Source: AC-38 sp033856025 (lineage in GTDB: Bacteria; Actinomycetota; Thermoleophilia; Solirubrobacterales; Solirubrobacteraceae). From it: a stretch of 64,000 nucleotides of DNA. The notes beneath the pieces were generated by a model. The model had not been told where the DNA came from and searched no databases. It saw only the letters and a program-made list of their open reading frames with translations. The position numbers and the translations under genes were made by a program. Below, piece after piece: positions 40,934-49,364 of this stretch. The stretch's first letter is position 1; each line of letters begins with the position of its first letter. Location: assembly GCA_033856025.1 (NCBI GenBank), contig JAWVFQ010000033.1, positions 62,001 through 126,000 on the forward strand, given 5' to 3'.

Positions 40934-41885
40934 CGGAGAGGGGGGTCTTCCTACGTTCCAACCAGCTGGCCAGCAGGATACTCAGCTCGTAGAGCACGAG
41001 CAGGGGGATCATCTCCAGGATCAACGTCACGGGGTCGATCGTCGGCAGCAGCATCGCCACCACCGCGATGACCACGATGGCGTAGCGGCGGTTGCGTCGC
41101 AGCTGCGCCACGGTGACGATCCCCGCCCGCGTGAGCGCGAGGATCGCGATCGGGATCTGGAACAGGAGCCCGAGCGAGATCAGCGCGAACAGGACGAACG
41201 AGTAGTACGGCTTGGCCTGCACCAGGACGTCGAACGACGACGCGTTGTAGCTCTGGAGGAACTTGATCGCCGGCGGCAGCACCACGAACCAGCAGAAGGC
41301 GACGCCGGCCACGAACAGGAACGGGGCGAGCGCCATCAGCGGTAGCGCCACGCGGCGCTCCTGGGGGCTGAACGCGGGCAGCACGAACGCGTAGGCCTGG
41401 TAGAGGATCAGAGGCAGCGTGAAGAGCAGCGCGAACCACATCGAGATGGTCAGCGACGTGGTCAGCGGCTCGGTCACCCCCAGGGTCACCGGCTGGCGGC
41501 CCGGCACCTTCTTCGGCAGGGCGCGCGCCGCGTCGCCGTAGGCGCGCACCGCCTCGCGCACGGCCGCCCGGTCGGCCGCCGTCAGCACCCGCGAGCGCGA
41601 GAGGCGGTCGAACGCCGCACCGCCCCGCTCCAGCGCGCGGCGCAGGCCGACCTGCGCGCGGGCGGTGGTCTCCAGCGGCCCCGACGCCCGCTTCACGCTG
41701 GCGGCGGTGGTCTGCTCCAGCGGCTGGTTGATCACGTCGAGCAGCCTGTCGTTCTGCCACACGGCGAGCGAGAACGCGACCGTGAAGCCGAGCGCGCAGA
41801 TGATGAGCCGGGTGCGCAGCTCGTCGAGGTGCTCGATCAGCGAGAGGCGGTCCTCATGGCCGATCGGCCGGATCGCACGGGCCAT
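40923..41885 (-). CDS. tatC: Sec-independent translocase subunit TatC with enlarged first outer loop
   Basis: 320 aa; usual TatC is about 250. The N-terminal SLIEHLDELRTRL is the twin-arginine recognition site. Six membrane helices follow, with LPLILYQAYAFVLPAFSPQERR and the last two helices (RYAIVVIAVVAMLLPTIDPV). Between helix 1 and helix 2, residues about 58-134 form a charged, mostly helical insertion not found in standard TatC. The protein pairs with the TatA encoded 18 nt upstream and should export the twin-arginine Rieske protein encoded nearby. Confidence 0.94.
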   Translation of the reverse strand: MARAIRPIGHEDRLSLIEHLDELRTRLIICALGFTVAFSLAVWQNDRLLDVINQPLEQTTAASVKRASGPLETTARAQVGLRRALERGGAAFDRLSRSRVLTAADRAAVREAVRAYGDAARALPKKVPGRQPVTLGVTEPLTTSLTISMWFALLFTLPLILYQAYAFVLPAFSPQERRVALPLMALAPFLFVAGVAFCWFVVLPPAIKFLQSYNASSFDVLVQAKPYYSFVLFALISLGLLFQIPIAILALTRAGIVTVAQLRRNRRYAIVVIAVVAMLLPTIDPVTLILEMIPLLVLYELSILLASWLERRKTPLSDAV

Positions 41886-41903
41886 CCCCGCGGTCCTGTC
41901 CGG

Positions 41904-42152
41904 CTAGTCGTCGCGGTGGCCGAAGGCGCGCGCCGCGTCCTCCGTGCCGGCCGCGGTGGTGGCCGGCGGAGCGGGCGGGAGCTCGCGCTCGGCGTCGTCG
42001 TCGCCGCGGTCCTTGCCGGTGATGGAGTCCTTGAACTCGCGCATGCCCTGGCCCAGCGCGCGGCCCGCGGCGGGGAGGCGCTTGGGCCCGAATATCACGA
42101 GCACGATCACCAGGACGATGACCAGCTCGAGGGGTCCGATTCCGAAGGGCAA
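41904..42152 (-). CDS. tatA: Twin-arginine translocase pore subunit TatA
   Basis: 82 aa from TTG 42152. One membrane helix (GPLELVIVLVIVLVIFGPKR), the FGPKRLP hinge and an amphipathic helix (AAGRALGQGMREFKDSI), then an acidic tail. It forms the size-variable Tat pore with TatC. No ribosome binding site is visible. Triple repeats lie just upstream at 42170-42218. No separate tatB is seen, as is common in this phylum for minimal systems. Confidence 0.94.
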   Translation of the reverse strand: MPFGIGPLELVIVLVIVLVIFGPKRLPAAGRALGQGMREFKDSITGKDRGDDDAERELPPAPPATTAAGTEDAARAFGHRDD

Positions 42153-42169
42153 GGCCGATCAAGCGTAGC

Positions 42170-42218
42170 GGGTCGAAATCCCAGGGGCATGGGGTCCAAA
42201 CCCTAGGGTCAAGTTTCC
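42170..42218. promoter_or_regulatory. Three GGGTCnAA repeats between tatA and a divergent gene
   Basis: GGGTCGAAATCCC (42170), GGGTCCAAACCC (42192) and GGGTCAAGTTTCC (42206) are three imperfectly palindromic units in the 105-nt divergent intergenic region. They could bind a regulator of tatAC or of the zinc-ribbon gene. I see no clear -35/-10 pair. Confidence 0.4.
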
Positions 42219-42257
42219 AGGGGCGGGTGCCGATGTACGGGCTGTCAGGAGTCCCCC

Positions 42258-42704
42258 ATGAGCCCCGCACCGGACAACCACCACGCGGTCAAGAAGGTGG
42301 TCCTGCCTTCGGGCAAGACGATCGAGATCGTGTACTTCGCCGAGACGGACGAGATTCGCGGCTCGGCCCCCCAGGCCGCGGCCGAGCTCTCGGCCCCCCG
42401 CACGTCTCCGGAGACCGAGCTGCACGTCTGCCCCGGCTGCGAGTCCCACCTGGTCTACCCGCTGGCCTGGGAGGAGGCGGGCGAGTCCGCCTGGGACCTC
42501 GAGCTGCGCTGCCCCAACTGCGAGTGGCACGGGGACGGCGTCTACGAGCAGGCGGTCGTGGAGAAGCTCGACGAGCACCTCGACAACGGAACTCAGGTCC
42601 TGGTTCGCGACCTCAAGCACCTGATGCACGCGAACATGGAAGAGGAGATGGAGCGTTTCATCTCCGCGCTGCGCGCCGGCCAGATCTGGCCGATGGACTT
42701 CTAG
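42258..42704 (+). CDS. Zinc-ribbon protein of unknown function
   Basis: 148 aa. A short conserved-looking N-terminus (VVLPSGKTIEIVYF) is followed by a zinc ribbon with CPGCESH and CPNCEWHG, the two CxxC knuckles being about 30 residues apart. A helical C-terminus rich in Glu and Met ends AGQIWPMDF. Soluble. It may bind nucleic acid or protein; I do not recognise a named family. It is divergent from tatA, and its stop overlaps that of the polyprenyl synthase gene. Confidence 0.78.
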   Translation: MSPAPDNHHAVKKVVLPSGKTIEIVYFAETDEIRGSAPQAAAELSAPRTSPETELHVCPGCESHLVYPLAWEEAGESAWDLELRCPNCEWHGDGVYEQAVVEKLDEHLDNGTQVLVRDLKHLMHANMEEEMERFISALRAGQIWPMDF

Positions 42705-43678
42705 GCGTAGCGCTCCACCACGCCGTCCGCCACGAGATGCAGCGCGCGCCGCTGGGTCTCGGGAAGCTCGGGCAGCGCGGCCTTCGCGTCGCCCACCAGG
42801 GCGAGTGCGCGCCGTCGCGCCTCCTCCGGCGCCCCGGTCTGCGCGATGCGCTCGCACAGCGCCTCGGCCGCGGCGGCGCCTTCGACCGAGCGCAGGTCGA
42901 CGGCCGCGAGCCGCGGCTCGCGACGCCGGGCCAGGATCAGCGGCAGCGTGACCGTCCCGTCCAGCAGGTCCGCGCCGCGCGCCTTGCCGGTGCGCTCCAC
43001 CGGGCCGGTCACGTCGAGCACGTCGTCGAGGATCTGGAAGGCCAGGCCCACCGAGCGCCCGAACTCGCCCAGCGCGTCCGCGTCGCCGCCGCCCTCCAGC
43101 GCGCCCAGCCGGCACGCCGCCTCGAACAGGCGCGCGGTCTTGAGCTCGCAGCGCTCCAGGTAGCGCTCGACGGATACGCCGGTGTCCCAGGCGTCCGCGC
43201 GCTGGAGGAGCTCGCCCTGCGCCAGGGCGGACGACGCGCGGGAGAGGACGCGCACCGCCTCCGCGCTGCCGTTGAGCGTCAGCTCGGCGAAGGCGCGCGA
43301 GAACAGCAGGTCGCCCGTCGCCGTGGCCAGCTCGCGCCCGCCGGCGGCCACCACCGTGGGGCGCCCGCGGCGCAGCGGCGCCGCGTCGAGGACGTCGTCA
43401 TGGACCAGCGTCGCCGAGTGCACGAGCTCCACCGCGGCCGCGCAGCGCACGACGCGGGCGGCGTCCGCCGCCGGCCCGGCGACCAGGAAGACCAGCAGAG
43501 GCCGCAGCCGCTTGCCACCCGCGGCGATCGTCTCGCCCGCGTGGCGCGCCAGGACCTCGCCGTGTCCGGCCGCGACGGCGGCCAGGCGCTCCTCCAGCGC
43601 GGAGAGCAGCCCCGGCACATGGGCCCCGGCCGCCGCCACGACGGCCTCGACCTGGCCCGGCGCCGGCGCGCCGGTCAC
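42701..43678 (-). CDS. Polyprenyl diphosphate synthase (menaquinone side chain)
   Basis: 325 aa from GTG 43678, overlapping the menG stop (GTGA). First Asp-rich motif DDVLD in LVHDDVLDAAPLRRG, second LDDVLDV in FQILDDVLDV, with GGKRLRPLLVFL for substrate binding. It extends an allylic diphosphate with isopentenyl units to a long chain. Placement after menG points to the side chain of menaquinone. Product length cannot be read from sequence by eye. Confidence 0.92.
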   Translation of the reverse strand: MTGAPAPGQVEAVVAAAGAHVPGLLSALEERLAAVAAGHGEVLARHAGETIAAGGKRLRPLLVFLVAGPAADAARVVRCAAAVELVHSATLVHDDVLDAAPLRRGRPTVVAAGGRELATATGDLLFSRAFAELTLNGSAEAVRVLSRASSALAQGELLQRADAWDTGVSVERYLERCELKTARLFEAACRLGALEGGGDADALGEFGRSVGLAFQILDDVLDVTGPVERTGKARGADLLDGTVTLPLILARRREPRLAAVDLRSVEGAAAAEALCERIAQTGAPEEARRRALALVGDAKAALPELPETQRRALHLVADGVVERYA

Positions 43679-44385
43679 GGCCCGGCCACCGTCCCGTGGT
43701 GCAGGGCGATGATGCCGCCGGCCGTGACGACCCAGCCCACGTCGCGCAGCCCGCAGCCCGCGAGGACGCCGGCCAGCTCGGGCGGGCCGGGGAAGCGCCG
43801 GACCGAGCTGGGAAGGTAGGAGTAGGCGTCCGCATCGCCGGCCAGGCGCCCCAGCGCCGGCACGAGCCGGTCGAACCACACCCGGTAGAACCAGGACAGC
43901 GGCGGGCGCTGCGGCGTCGTGATCTCCAGGATCACCACGCGCCCGCCCGGGCGGACCACCCGGGCCATCTCGGCCACGCCGCGGCCCAGGTCGGCGAAGT
44001 TGCGCGCGCCGAAGCCCACCGTCGCCGCGTCGAAGCTCGCCGTGTCGTAGGGCAGCGACAGGGCGTTGGCCCACTCGAAGCGCACCCGCCCCTCCGGGTC
44101 CTTCTCCCGCGCGAGGGCGAGCATCTCCTCGGCGAAGTCGCAGCCCACGACCTCCCCGGACGGCCCCACCCGGCCCGCCAGCTCCAGTGCCAGGTCGCCG
44201 GTGCCCGTGGCCACGTCGAGCACGCGGTCGCCCGGCCCGACCCGGGCCAGGTCGGCGGCGCGGCGGCGCCACTCGCGGTCCAGCCCCACGGTCATGACCC
44301 GGTTCAGGCGGTCGTAGACGCCCGCGATGCGATCGAACATCGCCCGCACCTGGCGCTCCTCGAGCACCCCGGGGCCGGCGGTCAT
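43675..44385 (-). CDS. menG: Demethylmenaquinone methyltransferase
   Basis: 236 aa. SAM-binding motif I LDVATGTGDLALELA, the UbiE/MenG signature YDRLNRVMTVGLDREWRR and the C-terminal block SYLPSSVRRFPGPPELA. It makes menaquinone from demethylmenaquinone. It is 4 nt downstream of the cytochrome b/c gene and coupled to the polyprenyl synthase, so quinone and quinol oxidase subunits are co-expressed. Confidence 0.94.
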   Translation of the reverse strand: MTAGPGVLEERQVRAMFDRIAGVYDRLNRVMTVGLDREWRRRAADLARVGPGDRVLDVATGTGDLALELAGRVGPSGEVVGCDFAEEMLALAREKDPEGRVRFEWANALSLPYDTASFDAATVGFGARNFADLGRGVAEMARVVRPGGRVVILEITTPQRPPLSWFYRVWFDRLVPALGRLAGDADAYSYLPSSVRRFPGPPELAGVLAGCGLRDVGWVVTAGGIIALHHGTVAGP

Positions 44386-44389
44386 CGGA

Positions 44390-45124
44390 TCAGCGCAGCT
44401 CGGCGAGGAAGTCGACGAGCGCGATGAACTGCTTGGGCTTGTCGCGGCGCAGCTGGGCGTAGGAGGGCATCGGCGCCGTGGGGTTCTGCAGCGTGCGCGC
44501 GATCGCCTCCCGGGGCAGGCGCGCGCCGACCTTGGTCAGCTCCGGACCGGGCCCGCCGTTGCCGTTCTCGCCGATCTTGTGGCAGGCCAGGCAGCCCGAC
44601 TGCGCGGCCACGAGCTTGCCCTGGGAGAACTGCGCGAGCTGGGCGCCCCTGAGGTCGGAGGGCGCCTTCATCGTGATCTCGGTCGGCGAGCCGGCGCTCG
44701 CGCCGAGGTAGGTCAGGTAGGCCATCGCGGCGATCGTGATGATCCCGGCGGTGGTGGCGATGGGGCGGCGCTCGGGCCGGCGCTCCGCCCCGCGGTCGTA
44801 GAACGGCAGCAGGATCAGCAGGATCAGGCACAGCGTGGGGATCCCGATGGTCGCGGCCTGCGTGAGCATGGCGGGCTTGATGACCCGCAGCAGCTCGAAC
44901 AGGAAGAAGAAGTACCACTCGGGCCGCGGCGTGTAGGTGGTGGTCGTCGGGTCGGCCTTGGGCCCCAGCTCGGCGCCCAGGACGATCGACATCACGATGA
45001 TCGCCACCAGCACGATCAGCGCCATGAACGAGTCCTTGGCCACCGCGTAGGGGAAGAACGGCTTGCCCTGCGCCTTCAACAGCGAGTACTCGCGGAGGTA
45101 GCTCTCCTTCTCGCGCTGGTTCAC
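44390..45124 (-). CDS. qcrC: Cytochrome b C-terminal domain fused to cytochrome c (QcrC type)
   Basis: 244 aa. The first 130 residues are the subunit IV half of cytochrome b, three membrane helices with the PEWY motif (RPEWYFFFLFELLRV) at the quinol site. After a fourth membrane segment there is one c-type heme site, CLACHK, with an axial Met probably in APMPSYAQL. This fusion is known from Bacillus-type menaquinol:cytochrome c reductase. Actinobacteria with supercomplexes usually have a diheme QcrC and a long QcrB instead. Confidence 0.92.
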   Translation of the reverse strand: MNQREKESYLREYSLLKAQGKPFFPYAVAKDSFMALIVLVAIIVMSIVLGAELGPKADPTTTTYTPRPEWYFFFLFELLRVIKPAMLTQAATIGIPTLCLILLILLPFYDRGAERRPERRPIATTAGIITIAAMAYLTYLGASAGSPTEITMKAPSDLRGAQLAQFSQGKLVAAQSGCLACHKIGENGNGGPGPELTKVGARLPREAIARTLQNPTAPMPSYAQLRRDKPKQFIALVDFLAELR

Positions 45125-45137
45125 GGGTGCACCACCT

Positions 45138-45950
45138 CTACACCTTCTCCGTGCGCAGCGGCTCGGGTTCCTCGGACTTGATCCACGGCGGCGCGGTCGT
45201 GCCCAGCTTGGCCACCAGGTAGAGATGCGCGCCCATCAGCCCCGCGATGGCGCCGGGGACGAGCAGCATGTGGATCGCGTAGAAGCGCGAGAGCGTGGTG
45301 GCGCCGAACTCGGGCCCGGCGCGCAGGAAGTCGGCCAGGTAGGGGCCGAGGAACGGGCCCGTGCCGTTGATGTTGTCGGCGACGATGGTGGCCCAGAAGG
45401 AGCGCTGGTCGAACGGCAGCAGGTAGCCGGTGAGCGCCATGACCATCGTGAGCACCAACAGGATCACGCCGATCACCCAGTTGAGCTCGCGGGGGTACTT
45501 GTAGGCGCCGAAGAAGAAGGTGCGCCCCATGTGCAGGAAGATCAGGACCATCATCACGGTCGAGCCCCACTTGTGCATGCCGTGGACGAACTCGCCGAGG
45601 AAGACCTCGTTGTTGATGTGGCGGACGGACTCGTAGGCCTTGGATGCGTTGGGGTCGTAGTACATGGCCAAAAAGACCCCGGTCACGGCCTGCGACAGGA
45701 AGGCGAACATCGTGGCCGAGCCCAGGGTGTAGAACCAGTTCGTCCCCTTGGGGACCTTGCGGAACATGGTCCAGCGGGCGGCGCCGGAGAGCGACGTGCG
45801 CTCGTCCACCCAGCCCACGACGCTGATGCCGGCGTCGCGGCCCGACTCGATCGCGATGTCCTTGGGGGACTTGCGGGCCGGCCCGTTGCCCGGGCGCTTG
45901 GGCCGCGGACGCAGCTGGTCGGGGATCGGGTTGGGGAGGCGGAGCTTCAC
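45138..45950 (-). CDS. qcrB: Cytochrome b6-type N-terminal subunit (QcrB)
   Basis: 270 aa from GTG 45950. Four membrane helices with the two heme-ligand pairs: HGMHKWGS and HMGRTFF for the first helix pair, and the partner His residues in FYAIHMLLVPG and GAHLYLV. The N-terminal 45 residues are a basic cytosolic extension with Pro. It forms the quinol-oxidising membrane core with the cytochrome b/c subunit. It is coupled to the Rieske gene (GTGA). Confidence 0.94.
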   Translation of the reverse strand: MKLRLPNPIPDQLRPRPKRPGNGPARKSPKDIAIESGRDAGISVVGWVDERTSLSGAARWTMFRKVPKGTNWFYTLGSATMFAFLSQAVTGVFLAMYYDPNASKAYESVRHINNEVFLGEFVHGMHKWGSTVMMVLIFLHMGRTFFFGAYKYPRELNWVIGVILLVLTMVMALTGYLLPFDQRSFWATIVADNINGTGPFLGPYLADFLRAGPEFGATTLSRFYAIHMLLVPGAIAGLMGAHLYLVAKLGTTAPPWIKSEEPEPLRTEKV

Positions 45951-46615
45951 TTGTCGAGCTGGGGCGTGGTGAACCGGCGCGGGTAGAGGTACTGGCCGAT
46001 GCCGTCGACCGGCTCGCCCGCGTCACGGGGCGAGAAGCGGCGCAGCTCGGAGTTGACGCTGTAGCGGGGGCCGATCTGCAGGCGCCCGGCCTTCACCCGG
46101 GTGTAGAAGCGGTCCAGCGGGCGGACGGGCGGGCCGCCGGCTACCTTGCCGGTGAACTCGTACACGCCGCCGTGGCACGGACAGACGAAGCGCTGCGAGG
46201 CGTCGATGTAGCGGACCGGGCAGCCCAGGTGCATGCAGCGCGTGGAGATCGCGACGTAGTCGTCGTAGGAGTCCTTGACCGGGCCGTCGATCTGCGGGTT
46301 GTGCTTGCGGACGTAGACGGTTGTCTTGCCCGTCTCGCCCACGTTCTCGGACACCGTGATGACGCGCGGGCGGTAGGTGTAGTCCACGAAGTCGTCGGGC
46401 TTGCCCACGTCCTCCCAGCGGGCCTTCTGGCGCTCGAACACCGGGCCGAGCGCGAAGCCCAGCGCCGGGAGCCCGATGGCGGCCGCCGCGATCCCCCCGA
46501 AGGTGTGCACGCCGCCCACCATCAGCCGGCGGCGGGTGACCGTCTCTCCCTCGAAGCCCCCGGGGATGTTCCGGTCGGTGGTGTAGGGCGACTTGGTCTT
46601 GCGGCGGTCGGCCAT
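45947..46615 (-). CDS. qcrA: Rieske iron-sulfur protein (QcrA)
   Basis: 222 aa. A twin-arginine type start (VTRRRLMVGGVHTFGGIAAA) precedes the membrane anchor. The [2Fe-2S] ligands are CMHLGC and CPCHGG, two Cys and two His. It passes electrons from menaquinol to the c heme. Export of the folded cluster domain needs the Tat system, encoded about 4 kb away on the same strand. Confidence 0.95.
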   Translation of the reverse strand: MADRRKTKSPYTTDRNIPGGFEGETVTRRRLMVGGVHTFGGIAAAAIGLPALGFALGPVFERQKARWEDVGKPDDFVDYTYRPRVITVSENVGETGKTTVYVRKHNPQIDGPVKDSYDDYVAISTRCMHLGCPVRYIDASQRFVCPCHGGVYEFTGKVAGGPPVRPLDRFYTRVKAGRLQIGPRYSVNSELRRFSPRDAGEPVDGIGQYLYPRRFTTPQLDK

Positions 46616-46627
46616 GGAGCCGGAATC

Positions 46628-47035
46628 CTATCCAGCCAGGCGCGCCGTCCCGTCGCTCCATGCGCGCTGTGCCCGGGCCGGGTCGCCCTCCGCGTGGGCC
46701 CGGGCGCACTCCGAGATCAGGTCGGCCAGGACGGCCACGCCGTCGAGGTCGCCCAGGTCGGCCAGGCGGTCCAGGCCGAGGGCGTAGAGGCGGTCGCCGG
46801 CCAGCAGGGCGAGGTCGGGATCGGGGGTGCGAAGCACCCGTCCCTGCGCGTAATGCAGGAGATATCCCTCCCGCACGGCCTCGACCAGCAGCGAATACTC
46901 ACTTCCTCGCGCGGCCACGGCCTCGCCGGGAGAGGCCCCCTCCGAGAGGGCGTCGGCCGCCGGCCCGGCGACGGCGTCTCCGAGCAGGCCGCCCTCGGCG
47001 CGCAGCCGCGCCGCGAGTGCCTCCAGCGCGGTCAT
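46628..47035 (-). CDS. Small helical protein of unknown function between hemL and qcrA
   Basis: 135 aa, soluble, almost all helix (LEALAARLRAEGGLLGDAV, YSLLVEAVREGYLLHYAQG, LALLAGDRLYALGLDRLADL, ADLISECARAHAEG). It has no Cys cluster or heme motif; there is a single Cys in SECARAH. Its ATG overlaps the hemL stop and it precedes the Rieske gene by 12 nt. Being embedded in the heme/cytochrome operon, an assembly or regulatory role is plausible. I do not recognise the family. Confidence 0.75.
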   Translation of the reverse strand: MTALEALAARLRAEGGLLGDAVAGPAADALSEGASPGEAVAARGSEYSLLVEAVREGYLLHYAQGRVLRTPDPDLALLAGDRLYALGLDRLADLGDLDGVAVLADLISECARAHAEGDPARAQRAWSDGTARLAG

Positions 47036-48321
47036 CCGGCCTCCGCGAACGCGGCCTCCGCGGCCTCGACCGTGCGGGCGATGTGCTCGGAGGTGTGGGC
47101 CAGCGAGGGGAACCAGGCCTCGAACTGCGACGGCGGCGGGTAGACGCCGCGGGCCAGCAGGCCCCGGCACCAGGCGGCGTGGGCCTCGAGGTCGCAGTCC
47201 GCCGCGCCGGCGTAGTCGTGGACCGGCTCGGCCCGGAAGAAGGCGGTGACCAGGCCGGGGGCCGAGACGACGTGGACGGGACGCGAGCCGGCCGCGCCGC
47301 GCAGCCCGTCGGCCAGCTCGTTCGTCCGCGCGCCCAGGCGGGCGTAGGCCACCTCGTCGAGCATCTCCAGCGTGGCCAGGCCCGCGGCCACGGCCAGTGG
47401 GTTCCCCGACAGCGTGCCCGCCTGGTAGACGTCGCCCGCCGGCGCCAGGCGCTCCATCAGCTCGCGCGATCCGCCGAACGCCGCCGCCGGCAGGCCGCCG
47501 CCCAGCACCTTGCCCAGGATCGTGAGGTCGGGCAGGACGCCGGAGAGCTCCTGGGCGCCACCGGGCGCCAACCGAAAGCCGGTGATGACCTCGTCGAACA
47601 CCAGCAGGGCGCCGGACGCGTCGGCCGTCGCCCGCAGGTGCTCCAGGAAACCGCCGCGCGGGGGGACCAATCCCATGTTGGCGGGGTAGGGCTCGGCCAG
47701 GATGGCGGCGAGCTCGTGCTCGCGGGCGGCGGCCGACACCGCCTCGGGGTCGTTCCAGGGCACCACGATCGTGGCCGCGGCGGCGGCCGCCGGCACGCCG
47801 GGGCTGGACGGGATCCCCTGCGTGGCCAGGCCCGAGCCGGCCTGCGCGAGCAGCCCGTCCACGTGGCCGTGGTAGGCGCCGGCGAACTTCAGGACCTGCT
47901 CGCGTCCCGTGGCGGCACGGGCCAGGCGCAGCGCGCTCATCGTCGCCTCGGTGCCCGAGCTCGTCATGCGCAGCATCTCCACCGCCGGCACGCGGGCGGC
48001 CACCGCCTCGGCCAGCTCCACCTCGCCGGCCGTCGGCGCGCCGAACGTGGTTCCGCGCTGCGCCGCGGCGGTCACCGCCGCCAGGACCCCGGGATGCGCG
48101 TGGCCGTGGATCAGCGGGCCCCAGGAGCACACCCAGTCCACGTAGGAGTTGCCGTCGACGTCGACCAGCTCGGCGCCGTGGGCGTGGTCGACGAACAGGG
48201 GGTCACGCCCGATCGCCCGCATGGCGCGGACCGGGGAGTTCACCCCGCCCGGGAGCACGTCGACGGCGCGCCGGTAGAGCTCGGCGGAGCGGGTGTCCCC
48301 TACCCGTGCTCCGCTTCCCAC
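47032..48321 (-). CDS. hemL: Glutamate-1-semialdehyde 2,1-aminomutase
   Basis: 429 aa. Makes 5-aminolevulinate in the C5 heme pathway. N-terminal RRAVDVLPGGVNSPVR, PLP-binding block with the catalytic Lys in LTILGKVLGGGLPAAAFGG, and YQAGTLSGNPLAVAAG. I chose GTG 48321, inside the end of the ahb gene; the next likely codons near the conserved RSAEL are not canonical starts. Neighbouring hemB and the siroheme decarboxylase genes form the rest of the tetrapyrrole set here. Confidence 0.94.
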   Translation of the reverse strand: MGSGARVGDTRSAELYRRAVDVLPGGVNSPVRAMRAIGRDPLFVDHAHGAELVDVDGNSYVDWVCSWGPLIHGHAHPGVLAAVTAAAQRGTTFGAPTAGEVELAEAVAARVPAVEMLRMTSSGTEATMSALRLARAATGREQVLKFAGAYHGHVDGLLAQAGSGLATQGIPSSPGVPAAAAAATIVVPWNDPEAVSAAAREHELAAILAEPYPANMGLVPPRGGFLEHLRATADASGALLVFDEVITGFRLAPGGAQELSGVLPDLTILGKVLGGGLPAAAFGGSRELMERLAPAGDVYQAGTLSGNPLAVAAGLATLEMLDEVAYARLGARTNELADGLRGAAGSRPVHVVSAPGLVTAFFRAEPVHDYAGAADCDLEAHAAWCRGLLARGVYPPPSQFEAWFPSLAHTSEHIARTVEAAEAAFAEAG

Positions 48322-49364
48322 CGCTTGAAGTCGTCCGTGAAGTAGAGGAGCCGGACCTTCTTGTACTCGGTGGAGGAGTAGAGCGTGGAGCGCTCGTCGA
48401 TGCCCGTCATCTCGGCGATGCCGTCGAGGATGGCATCGCACTCCTCCTTGGAGCGCCCGTGGGCCATGGTGAAGACGGAGTAGGGCCAGTCCTCGTAGGT
48501 GGGCCGCTGGTAGCAGTGGGAGATGCCGCGGACGGCGGCCATGCGCGGCGCGAGCTCCATGATCCGCTCCTCGGGGACCTTCCACACGCCCATCCCGTTG
48601 GCGGAGAAGCCGGCGCGGCGGTGGAACAGGATCGCGGCGACGCGGCGCAGGAGGCGGCGTTCGATCATCCCCTCCATGTGCTCGAGCAGCTCGGGGACCG
48701 CCATCCCCAGCTCGTCGGCGGGCTGCGCGTAGGGCTCGGAGACCACCGGCCGCGGGCCCTGCGTCGCGCGGATCACGGCGACGTCGCGATCGTCGTAGGG
48801 CTGGCGCTCGGTCTCGGCGGGCGGCGCCGCCTCGACGGGAGCGGACAGGGCGTCGGTCCCGCCCTCCATCTCCAGGTCCATGCGGATCTTGAACAGCTTG
48901 AGCGTGGGGAGCTGACGGATCGACTCGGCGCCCGTCTCGCGCTGGAGGACGTCCAGCGTGCCCTGGAGCCCGAGCGGCGAGTCGGGCTCGGTGGCGATCG
49001 TGAACCACAGGTTGAAGTCGTGGTCGCGCAGGTAGTTGTGCGAGACGCCGGGGTGGGCATTCACGACGTCCGCCGCACGATGCGGGTACTCCGGGTCGAT
49101 CTTGGCCGCCACCAGCATCGACTGGTAGCCCAGCGCGCGGGTGTCGTAGATCGGCGTGATCTCGCGGATGATCCGCTCGTCGACCAGGCGCTGCACGCGG
49201 GCCAGCGTCTCGTCCTCGGTGAGCCCGGCCTCGCGGGCCACCTCGGCGTAGGGACGCGGGATCAGCCGGAAGCTGCCCTGCATGAGGTTGAGCAGGCGGC
49301 GGTCGACGTCGTCGAGCGGGACGGCGGCGCCGTCGCGGCGCGAGCGGACCTTCACCGAAGCCAT
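48300..49364 (-). CDS. Fused siroheme decarboxylase (AhbA-AhbB type)
   Basis: 354 aa, two Lrp/AsnC-like halves. The first (about 15-160) starts LDDVDRRLLNLMQGSFRL and includes the segment ARVQRLVDERIIREI. The second (about 195-352) carries RRLLRRVAAILFHRRAGFSANGMGVW and ISHCYQRP. These match AhbA and AhbB, usually two proteins that remove two acetate carboxyls from siroheme on the alternative heme route. A linker of about 30 residues joins them. It overlaps hemB by 13 nt and hemL by 22 nt. Homologous NirDLGH proteins serve heme d1 synthesis, a possible alternative. Confidence 0.88.
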   Translation of the reverse strand: MASVKVRSRRDGAAVPLDDVDRRLLNLMQGSFRLIPRPYAEVAREAGLTEDETLARVQRLVDERIIREITPIYDTRALGYQSMLVAAKIDPEYPHRAADVVNAHPGVSHNYLRDHDFNLWFTIATEPDSPLGLQGTLDVLQRETGAESIRQLPTLKLFKIRMDLEMEGGTDALSAPVEAAPPAETERQPYDDRDVAVIRATQGPRPVVSEPYAQPADELGMAVPELLEHMEGMIERRLLRRVAAILFHRRAGFSANGMGVWKVPEERIMELAPRMAAVRGISHCYQRPTYEDWPYSVFTMAHGRSKEECDAILDGIAEMTGIDERSTLYSSTEYKKVRLLYFTDDFKRWEAEHG

